Source of the DNA: CAZUCU01 sp964618845
GTDB taxonomy: Bacteria; Patescibacteriota; Minisyncoccia; Phycocordibacterales; JAACPR01
NCBI GenBank assembly: GCA_964618845.1
Contig: CAZUCU010000021.1
Span: 1 to 12,143, forward strand
Direction: 5' to 3'
Length of the DNA: 12,143 bases
The translations under genes and the position numbers were made by a program. Below, in pieces: positions 6,330 through 11,572 of this stretch (within the stretch, counting starts at the first letter, position 1; each line of letters opens with the position of its first letter). The notes under the pieces were generated by a model. It made no database searches. It was not told the origin of the DNA and saw nothing but the letters and a program-made list of their open reading frames with translations.

Positions 6330-7484
6330 ATGCCACAGATAAAACCAGAAATTGAAAGCTTTGCAAGAATAAAAGTTATAGGAGTTGGTGGTTCAGGCGG
6401 AAACGCAGTGAACTACATGATTAATCAAAAAGTCAAGGGAATTAATTTTATTACAATAAATACCGATGCCCAAGATCTGCATGGATCTTTAGCAAAAAAG
6501 AAAATCCATATTGGTAAAAATTTAACCAAAGGTCTTGGAACTGGAATGAACCCTGATCTTGGCAAAAAAGCAATAGAAGAAACAAAAGAGGAAGTTCAAG
6601 AATCAATCAAGGGATCAGATATGGTTTTTATTGCTTGTGGGCTTGGTGGTGGTACGGGTTCGGGAGCTAGTCCAATTGTGGCTCAAATATCCAGAGAAAC
6701 TGGTGCATTAACTGTCGCAGTTGTAACAAAGCCATTTTTCTTTGAAGGCAGACAGAGATCAAGAATTGCAGAAGAGGCCCTTGAATCTCTCAGAAAGGAG
6801 GTGGATGCAATAATTATTATTCCTAATGATAGACTTCTAAATAATATCTCAAAAGAAACAACGGCAAAAAATGCTTTTGCAATGTGTGACGATGTATTAA
6901 AACAGGCAGTTGAGGGCATTTCTGATTTAATCACCACCCCGGGATTAATCAACGTTGATTTTGCCGATGTAAAAGCAATTTTAAAGGATGCAGGATCTGC
7001 TCTTATGGGTATTGGTATTGCATCCGGAGAAAAAAGAGCCGAAGAGGCAGCAAAAATTGCTATTAATTCTCCCCTTCTTGATGTTTCAATAAATGGAGCA
7101 AAGGGAGTTTTGTTTTCTATTGCGGGAGGAGATGATGTTACGATGTTTGAAATTCAAGATGCTGCAAAAATTATTACAGAATCAATGGATCCAGATGCTA
7201 AAATAATTTTTGGAACGATAAAAGATGAAAAAGTAAATAAAGGAGAAGTAAAAGTAACCATCATTGCATCTGGCTTTCCAGAAAACATCTCTAAAAAAAC
7301 CCTTTTTGGTGGTGATAAAAAAGAAGAGGATAATAGAGGAAAAATTTTTAACTCAATAACTCCATCAAAGGATGAAAAAAAAGAAGAAATAAAAGCAAAA
7401 GAAGAGGAGAAAAAAAGAGGAGAAAATAATGATGATGAGTGGAGTGCTGTTCCAGCGTTTCTAAGGAGAAGCAAACTAAAATAA
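6330..7484 (+). CDS. ftsZ: Cell division GTPase FtsZ
   Basis: The 384-residue tubulin homologue forms the division ring. The GTP-binding fold starts RIKVIGVGGSGGNAVNYM (13-30), the tubulin signature GGGTGSG is at 106-112, and the catalytic T7 loop INVDFADVKAI carries Asp213. Residues about 325-368 are a Lys/Glu-rich disordered linker. The tail DDEWSAVPAFLRRSKLK (368-384) is a well-preserved C-terminal peptide that binds FtsA, consistent with the intact membrane helix of the upstream ftsA. Length is typical. No Shine-Dalgarno; a TATAAT lies just upstream. The 3' side is followed within 4 nt by a family B palindrome that may act as an mRNA end. Confidence 0.97.
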   Translation: MPQIKPEIESFARIKVIGVGGSGGNAVNYMINQKVKGINFITINTDAQDLHGSLAKKKIHIGKNLTKGLGTGMNPDLGKKAIEETKEEVQESIKGSDMVFIACGLGGGTGSGASPIVAQISRETGALTVAVVTKPFFFEGRQRSRIAEEALESLRKEVDAIIIIPNDRLLNNISKETTAKNAFAMCDDVLKQAVEGISDLITTPGLINVDFADVKAILKDAGSALMGIGIASGEKRAEEAAKIAINSPLLDVSINGAKGVLFSIAGGDDVTMFEIQDAAKIITESMDPDAKIIFGTIKDEKVNKGEVKVTIIASGFPENISKKTLFGGDKKEEDNRGKIFNSITPSKDEKKEEIKAKEEEKKRGENNDDEWSAVPAFLRRSKLK

Positions 7485-7487
7485 AAT

Positions 7488-7585
7488 TAGAAATTCGAAG
7501 CACAAAATACGAAACAAATACGAAAAATTCAAATCCAAAATCCCAAACTCGTGTTTCTGATTTCTAATTTCGAATTTCGTGCTTA
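7488..7585. repeat. Palindromic repeat family B, inverted pair between ftsZ and trxB
   Basis: Left arm TTAGAAATTCGAAGCAC (7488-7503) continues with ATACGAAAC-type units. The right arm (TGATTTCTAATTTCGAATTT and CGTGCTT, 7559-7584) is its imperfect reverse complement. The same GAAATTCGAAGCAC unit recurs at 11049-11061 and 12119-12134. The element fills almost the whole intergenic gap and could fold into a long hairpin. Confidence 0.75.
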
Positions 7586-7598
7586 TCTTTAAAATATC

Positions 7599-7607
7599 TG
7601 CTAAAAT
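7599..7607 (+). promoter_or_regulatory. trxB extended -10 promoter, near-leaderless
   Basis: TGC followed by TAAAAT (7602-7607) is an extended -10. It is 9 nt before the ATG at 7617. No convincing -35 is seen, as is common with extended -10 promoters. Confidence 0.6.
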
Positions 7608-7616
7608 ATTCCCCAT

Positions 7617-8543
7617 ATGTATGATTTAGCAATTTTGGGTGGTGGACCAGCAGGGGTATCAGCTGGAATTTATGCTGCAAGAAAAAAATTAAAAACTATT
7701 TTAATAACCAAAGAATTTGGTGGGCAAAGCTCAGTCTCAAATGAAATTGAAAATTGGATTGGCGAACCAAAAATTTCTGGACAAGCTTTGGCAAAAAAAC
7801 TTGAGTCTCATTTACAAAATTATGAAAAAGACATAGATATCAAAAATGGTTATTTGATTTTAAAAGTTAAAAAAATTGAAAATGGTTTTGAAATAGAAAC
7901 TGATAAAGAAAAATTTAAAACAAAAACCATCCTTATTACAACGGGAAGTCATAGAAAAAAACTCGAAGCAGAGAGCGCGGAAAATTTTGAAAATAAAGGA
8001 ATAGTATATTGTGCTTCTTGTGATGGGCCTCTTTTTACTGGAAAAGATGTGGCAGTTATAGGTGGCGGTAACGCCGGCTTTGAAACAGCGGCTCAACTTC
8101 TGGCTTATACAAACAGTGTTACCCTACTCCATCATAATGGAAAAATAAAAGCTGACCCAATAATTGTTGAATCAGTTTTAAAAGATCCAAAAATGAAAAT
8201 TATCGAACATGCTTTGATACAAAAAGTCATTGGAGAAAAGTTTGTGGAAAGTTTAACTTATAAAAATACAGAAACAGGAGAAGAAAAAGAACTGAGAGTC
8301 TCAGGGATTTTTGTAGAAATTGGATCTATTCCAACTACAGAATTTGTTAAAGAAATCGTACCACTTGATGAATTTAATAGAATAAAAATTGATCCTTGGA
8401 CCCAAAAAACAGAAACATCAGGAATTTGGGCCGCGGGAGATTGCACAAATATTCCTTTTCATCAAAACAACATCGCATCCGGTGATGGTGTAAAAGCGAT
8501 CGAAGATATTTATCTTTATGTCAAAAGACATTTAGACAGATAG
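7617..8543 (+). CDS. trxB: Thioredoxin reductase-like FAD-dependent disulfide reductase
   Basis: This 308-residue protein matches the size of low-molecular-weight thioredoxin reductases. LAILGGGPAGVSAGIYAARK (4-23) is the FAD dinucleotide fold. The redox pair is Cys132/Cys135 in YCASCDGP. The second nucleotide fold is VAVIGGGNAGFETAAQL (145-161). GIWAAGDCT (269-277) and ASGDGVKA near the end complete the FAD site. The position that usually reads HRR, which holds the NADPH 2'-phosphate, is LHHNGKIKADP (171-181). This lacks the arginines and resembles the KAD sequence of NADH-using AhpF, so NADH may be the donor (inference). It would reduce thioredoxin or a similar protein. The last residues (RHLDR) and stop come from a family C repeat. 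Confidence 0.88.
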   Translation: MYDLAILGGGPAGVSAGIYAARKKLKTILITKEFGGQSSVSNEIENWIGEPKISGQALAKKLESHLQNYEKDIDIKNGYLILKVKKIENGFEIETDKEKFKTKTILITTGSHRKKLEAESAENFENKGIVYCASCDGPLFTGKDVAVIGGGNAGFETAAQLLAYTNSVTLLHHNGKIKADPIIVESVLKDPKMKIIEHALIQKVIGEKFVESLTYKNTETGEEKELRVSGIFVEIGSIPTTEFVKEIVPLDEFNRIKIDPWTQKTETSGIWAAGDCTNIPFHQNNIASGDGVKAIEDIYLYVKRHLDR

Positions 8544-8557
8544 ACATTTAGACATTT
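8526..8557. repeat. Repeat family C at the 3' end of trxB
   Basis: AGATAGACATTTAGACATTT (8538-8557), preceded by a further AGACATTTAGAC unit from 8527, is the reverse complement of the copy at the end of ybeY (4881-4902). It encodes the last residues and the TAG stop of trxB. Confidence 0.7.
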
Positions 8558-8582
8558 GGGAGGTATTATTTTTTTAGATTTT

Positions 8583-8655
8583 GCGCGATTAGCTCAGTTG
8601 GTAGAGCATCTCATTGACGTTGAGAGGGTTAGGGGTTCGAGTCCCTTATCGCGCA
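8583..8655 (+). tRNA. tRNA-Val (GAC)
   Basis: A full cloverleaf of 73 nt: acceptor GCGCGAT pairs ATCGCGC, the D arm reads AGCTCAGTTGGTAGAGC, the anticodon stem TCTCA/TGAGA encloses loop TTGACGT with anticodon GAC (8616-8618), and the T arm is AGGGGTTCGAGTCCCTT. The 3' CCA is not encoded (ACT follows), so a CCA-adding enzyme is needed. Confidence 0.96.
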
Positions 8656-8664
8656 CTATTTCTG

Positions 8665-8673
8665 TGTTAAAAT
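8665..8673 (+). promoter_or_regulatory. Extended -10 promoter of the pilin-like gene
   Basis: TGT followed by TAAAAT (8668-8673) lies 10 nt before the ATG at 8684, just after tRNA-Val. No -35 is evident; the expected position falls in the tRNA 3' end. Confidence 0.5.
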
Positions 8674-8683
8674 AGTAGTCAAT

Positions 8684-10078
8684 ATGAAAAGTCAAATAGA
8701 ATTTGAGGAAGACAAGTCTATATTATCGGCNNNNNNNNNNNNNNNNNNNNNNNNNNNNNNNNNNNNNNNNNNNNNNNNNNNNNNNNNNNNNNNNNNNNNN
8801 NNNNNNNNNNNNNNNNNNNNNNNNNNNNNNAGAAACAAGGCAGAAGACGCACACATGAAAATGGAAGCCAAACAAGTCGAAACTGCCATTTCTATGTATA
8901 AAGAAGACAATAATGGCCAAGTTCCTCATTATGGTAGTTTGGAATCTGGAAAACTTTACAGAGAGGGTGATAATAATGATGATTACGAAAACAATATGAA
9001 TCTCCTGGTAGAAGATGGATATCTTTCAGAAATTCCAACAAGCCCAGATGGTAATAATTATGCTTATGGTTTTACCTCTGATTTTTTAGATTCATTGTTT
9101 ATTGTAGATTTAAATACTGAAGAAACAGATCTTATTGTAGGGGATGAAGATGCTATTATATCTTTTGAAAATAATCCTCCAGAACCGCCAGTTATCACTG
9201 GTAACAAGGTTGCTTCTGAAGGTGAAGAAAATACTTATTCCTTTGTAGCAAGGGATCCAGATGGTGATCAAATAAAATATGAAATTGATTGGGATCTTGA
9301 TGAAAATATTGATCTGATATTACCATCTGTGGGATTAGTTGACTCTGAAACAAGTCTGTTTACTATTAAAAGTTTTTCTGAACTTCCTAGCGCTTTTAGA
9401 GCAAGAACACAAGATAAAAGCGGAGCGGTTTCTGGTTGGAGAAGTTTTGTTGTTGATATGCCAGGATCTAATTATGAAGTTAATTGTTCAAATTATGTTG
9501 GAACTATCGATTATACAAAAACAATTACAGCAATAATTTTGGGGGGTACTGCAGATACTTATGAATGGGTATACAATGGAAATGTTGTCGGCAATAGTTC
9601 TTCTTTTTCAACATCTACATTACCACTTGGTAGACACGAATTTACCCTCAATTCAACTAGTACTGATAGAAGATTTGATTCAGGCGGGTGTTATATTGAT
9701 ATCCTACCAAATCCTAGAGATCAATATGATAGACAAATTCCAATAATAACAACTTTTGAAATTCCCGAGTCAACATTAACAGATAGCGAAGATCTTTGGG
9801 GACCTTCGAAACCAAAAACTATTACAATTTCTAATTTTTCAGGAACAGATAATGTAGGAATAACAGGATATTTAATAACTGAAAATCCCACAGAACCATC
9901 AAAAAATAATCCAAATTGGTCTTCGACAAAACCTACTTCTTATACCATCGAAAATCCAGAAATTGAAAACAGTACAACAATAAATCTATATGCATGGTTA
10001 AAAGATGAAGCAGGAAATATTTCATTATCCCAAAATGATTCAACTATTATCTATTTTCTTGTATTATCACCACCCTAA
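8684..10078 (+). CDS. Pilin-like secreted protein with Ig-like repeats (contains assembly gap)
   Basis: The N-terminal 15 residues (MKSQIEFEEDKSILS) are followed by a 100-N gap; numbering beyond it assumes the gap length is true. After the gap RNKAEDAHMKMEAKQVETAI (50-69) and SMYKEDNNGQVP are typical of type IV pilin and type II pseudopilin proteins just after the hydrophobic N-terminal helix, so the GFTLIE-type methylation motif and helix probably lie in the gap. Residues 164-258 form an Ig-like/cadherin-like module with a calcium-type DPDGDQI motif (191-197), 262-340 a PKD-like module with two cysteines (268, 336), and 377-450 a module with TDNVGITGYLITE and NLYAWLKDEAGNIS, common in bacterial surface proteins. 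It is likely displayed outside the cell, for attachment or a pilus-like fibre. The part before the gap might belong to a different gene. Confidence 0.72.
   Translation: MKSQIEFEEDKSILSXXXXXXXXXXXXXXXXXXXXXXXXXXXXXXXXXXRNKAEDAHMKMEAKQVETAISMYKEDNNGQVPHYGSLESGKLYREGDNNDDYENNMNLLVEDGYLSEIPTSPDGNNYAYGFTSDFLDSLFIVDLNTEETDLIVGDEDAIISFENNPPEPPVITGNKVASEGEENTYSFVARDPDGDQIKYEIDWDLDENIDLILPSVGLVDSETSLFTIKSFSELPSAFRARTQDKSGAVSGWRSFVVDMPGSNYEVNCSNYVGTIDYTKTITAIILGGTADTYEWVYNGNVVGNSSSFSTSTLPLGRHEFTLNSTSTDRRFDSGGCYIDILPNPRDQYDRQIPIITTFEIPESTLTDSEDLWGPSKPKTITISNFSGTDNVGITGYLITENPTEPSKNNPNWSSTKPTSYTIENPEIENSTTINLYAWLKDEAGNISLSQNDSTIIYFLVLSPP
8731..8830. other. Assembly gap (100 N)
   Basis: Exactly 100 unresolved bases, a common placeholder length for a scaffold join of unknown size. 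The frame happens to be kept across it. If 100 is about right, the 33 missing residues fit a pilin hydrophobic helix of usual length. Confidence 0.97.
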
Positions 10079-10223
10079 AAACTCTATTATTTGTAATCTA
10101 CTAAAAATATTTTCAGAATCCTAACTTATTGCAGGCCATGTGGGTTTAGTACCAGAGTGGTGAAGCAAAGTAACAGTATTTTAGAAGATTTTTGCAAAAT
10201 GAAATAAGGTATGTGGGTCGAAT

Positions 10224-10853
10224 CTATTTTTCCGACTTTATGAGAGAATCCCACTTTTCATACAAATTTAGGATAATCTCCCGAACCTTGGGAATTTGCC
10301 TCATCTGTTTAATTAATTTATTTATTTCGATTGCGATATCTTCCGATAATCCTACTCCGAGAATAAAATCTTTACGCGAAATATCCGTCGGAGCTTCTTT
10401 GAAATATTTCTGAATCAAGGATTGCCATGTTTTTATTTTATCTACTTGCTCAACTAATTCTGTTTCTTCGAGCAGTACTTCATCTAAAGATGTTATTATT
10501 TGATTCCAATCTGACACATTTGAGTATAGAATTTCGTCTTCATAGCTCTTAAGGGCCTGTGTGATGAATTTAGACGAAGGAATAAGAGTATAAACATCAT
10601 TTTCAACCATGTATTTTTTTCGAACCTCATCGACCAAACTGTGGTATTTTAAACCAGCCATGAAAGAATTTTTTTCATCTAAAACATCTTGAAAAGACAA
10701 CTCTTTAAAATGAGTTTTATCGCGATCAATTACTTTCAAATATCGAATATCAGAGAAAACAGTACCCACAAGAAAATCTCCTCGGTCAAATTTTTCAAAA
10801 AGTTGGTCTGACATTTTTTCAGCTAAGACTATATGTGTTATCTGGTTTGCCAC
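10224..10853 (-). CDS. Zinc-dependent phospholipase C-like protein (putative)
   Basis: The 209-residue protein begins (M)ANQITHIVLAEKM and holds an ordered set of possible metal ligands: His7 (THIVLAE), Asp35 (TVFSDIRYL), His48 (KTHFKEL), and His71 with Asp75 (KYHSLVDE). This pattern resembles the zinc-dependent phospholipase C fold, as in other uncharacterised proteins starting 'THxxLA'. The C-terminal half is helical and lacks a clear domain. There is no signal peptide, so an exported phospholipase is unlikely; a cytosolic hydrolase or a structural relative fits better. The start is a GTG: the -10 TAAAAT is 9 nt before it, matching other genes here, and the next ATG (codon 14) would lose the first histidine. 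Flanking intergenic stretches (10079-10223, 10854-10945) hold nothing else I can name. Confidence 0.5.
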   Translation of the reverse strand: MANQITHIVLAEKMSDQLFEKFDRGDFLVGTVFSDIRYLKVIDRDKTHFKELSFQDVLDEKNSFMAGLKYHSLVDEVRKKYMVENDVYTLIPSSKFITQALKSYEDEILYSNVSDWNQIITSLDEVLLEETELVEQVDKIKTWQSLIQKYFKEAPTDISRKDFILGVGLSEDIAIEINKLIKQMRQIPKVREIILNLYEKWDSLIKSEK

Positions 10854-10862
10854 AATAAAACT

Positions 10863-10891
10863 ATTTTAACTTAAATATTACCCTTTGTGTA
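10863..10891 (-). promoter_or_regulatory. Promoter of the phospholipase-like gene, near-leaderless
   Basis: On the minus strand TACACA (10891-10886), a 17-nt spacer and TAAAAT (10868-10863) precede the GTG start by 9 nt. The -35 matches four of six bases. Confidence 0.5.
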
Positions 10892-10945
10892 ATCAGGTCA
10901 CACCACTTACAGAAGTAAGGGGTCGACTCCGATACTTTATTTTCT

Positions 10946-11036
10946 TGGCGGAAAGGGAGGGATTCGAACCCTCGAGGCCGTTTAAGGACCTGCCGCTTTT
11001 CGAGAGCGGTGCTTTCAACCACTCAGCCACCTTTCC
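10946..11036 (-). tRNA. tRNA-Ser (CGA), CCA encoded
   Basis: A class II tRNA: acceptor GGAAAGG pairs CCTTTCC, anticodon stem CCGCT/AGCGG encloses loop CTCGAAA with anticodon CGA (complement of 11000-11002). The long variable arm (AGGTC/GGCCT) identifies serine, and the T arm is GAGGGTTCGAATCCCTC. Discriminator G is followed by an encoded CCA, unlike the other two tRNAs here; this could be chance. Confidence 0.95.
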
Positions 11037-11040
11037 TTTT

Positions 11041-11097
11041 GAAATCAGAAATTCGAAGCACTAAATTCAAAAAAAATCACGAAATTCGAAACACGAA
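11041..11097. repeat. Palindromic repeat family B near tRNA-Ser
   Basis: GAAATCAGAAATTCGAAGCA at 11041-11060 and CACGAAATTCGAAACACGAA at 11078-11097 are two direct units of the family B element seen at 7488-7585 and 12119-12143. Confidence 0.7.
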
Positions 11098-11118
11098 TAT
11101 TAATAAGTTATCATTTAT

Positions 11119-11146
11119 TTGAAATTTCCACAAAATCTGTTATTAT
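11119..11146 (+). promoter_or_regulatory. Promoter upstream of tRNA-Glu
   Basis: TTGAAA (11119-11124), a 16-nt spacer ending in TGT, and TATTAT (11141-11146) form an extended -10 promoter. Transcription from about 11153 would run through the inverted repeat 11169-11270 into tRNA-Glu. Confidence 0.5.
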
Positions 11147-11168
11147 TTCCTTCAATCTTTTATAGAGA

Positions 11169-11270
11169 GAAAATCTCAAAATATATTTGAGAAACCGCTT
11201 GAAGAAGCCCATCATTGAAAAATATAAAAGAGGGCTTCTGAGCTTTTCGAAAATATATTTTGAGATTTTC
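11169..11270. repeat. Perfect 20-bp inverted repeat with nested 8-bp stem before tRNA-Glu
   Basis: GAAAATCTCAAAATATATTT (11169-11188) is exactly reverse-complemented at 11251-11270. Inside it AGAAGCCC (11203-11210) pairs GGGCTTCT (11232-11239). The right arm ends 4 nt before the tRNA. It could be a small MITE-like element or an RNA hairpin in the tRNA precursor. No target-site duplication is obvious. Confidence 0.8.
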
Positions 11271-11274
11271 GAAC

Positions 11275-11346
11275 GGCCCTATCGTCTATCGGTTAGGACA
11301 CAAGCTTTTCAAGCTTGGAAGCCGGGTTCGATTCCCGGTAGGGTCA
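11275..11346 (+). tRNA. tRNA-Glu (TTC)
   Basis: A 72-nt cloverleaf: acceptor GGCCCTA pairs TAGGGTC (one G-U), anticodon stem CAAGC/GCTTG encloses loop TTTTCAA with anticodon TTC (11308-11310), T arm GCCGGGTTCGATTCCCGGT. No CCA is encoded (CCG follows). Charged tRNA-Glu supplies translation only; no glutamyl-tRNA reductase is in view. Confidence 0.96.
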
Positions 11347-11520
11347 CCGCGTCAAACGCGGTTTCAGGACCGTATTAAGCGTTCTGGAGCCACCAGGTTC
11401 TATACATCGACAAAACTCACTCGCGGTGAAGGACGTTTGACGTCCTCACATAGGTCTGTGTGTGCTAAGGAGTTAAACAACATCTTTAACAACAATCTAA
11501 CTTGGGTTACCGCCCACCGT
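11347..11520 (+). ncRNA. Candidate structured RNA between tRNA-Glu and tsaD
   Basis: This stretch has visibly higher G+C than the surrounding DNA and no convincing protein. Stems: ACCGCGT/ACGCGGT (11346-11362) and a bulged stem-loop at 11426-11449 (AGGACGT-TTG-ACGTCCT core). CTGG/CCAG (11384-11396) and GTTAAA/TTTAAC are smaller. CACCGCG (11345-11351) can also pair CGCGGTG (11422-11428), and CGTCAAACG (11350-11358) is an exact complement of CGTTTGACG (11434-11442), so two alternative folds exist. It may be co-transcribed with tRNA-Glu or be a separate RNA. I do not recognise it as tmRNA, RNase P RNA, SRP RNA, 6S RNA or a riboswitch class that I know. The right boundary is uncertain. Confidence 0.4.
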
Positions 11521-11529
11521 CTAATAATA

Positions 11530-11559
11530 TTGTTTTAAAATAGGTTTTTGTGCTAATAT
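11530..11559 (+). promoter_or_regulatory. tsaD promoter with extended -10
   Basis: TTGTTT (11530-11535), an 18-nt spacer ending in TGC, and TAATAT (11554-11559) give an extended -10 promoter. The ATG is 13 nt further on, leaving a leader of about 5-7 nt without Shine-Dalgarno. Confidence 0.6.
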
Positions 11560-11572
11560 CTAAAATTCTTTT

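Noticed and set aside
9339..9746. Short open frames inside the pilin-like gene
   Set aside because: They are out-of-frame shadows of a gene with clear domain motifs.
10130..10230. tRNA-like fragment (GTACCAGAGTGGTGAAGC ... GTGGGTCGAATCTAT)
   Set aside because: It recalls D-arm and T-arm consensus, but the T stem does not pair and no acceptor stem can be drawn. At most it is a decayed tRNA; the same holds for GGGGTCGACTCC near 10918-10930.
11169..11270. Inverted repeat as an intrinsic terminator
   Set aside because: The two arms enclose 62 nt and no T-run follows; it lies directly before a tRNA that must be transcribed.
11187..11538. Two open frames across tRNA-Glu and its flank
   Set aside because: They run through the tRNA and the inverted repeat, and have no plausible start signal or domain. 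The G+C-rich part is better explained as RNA.
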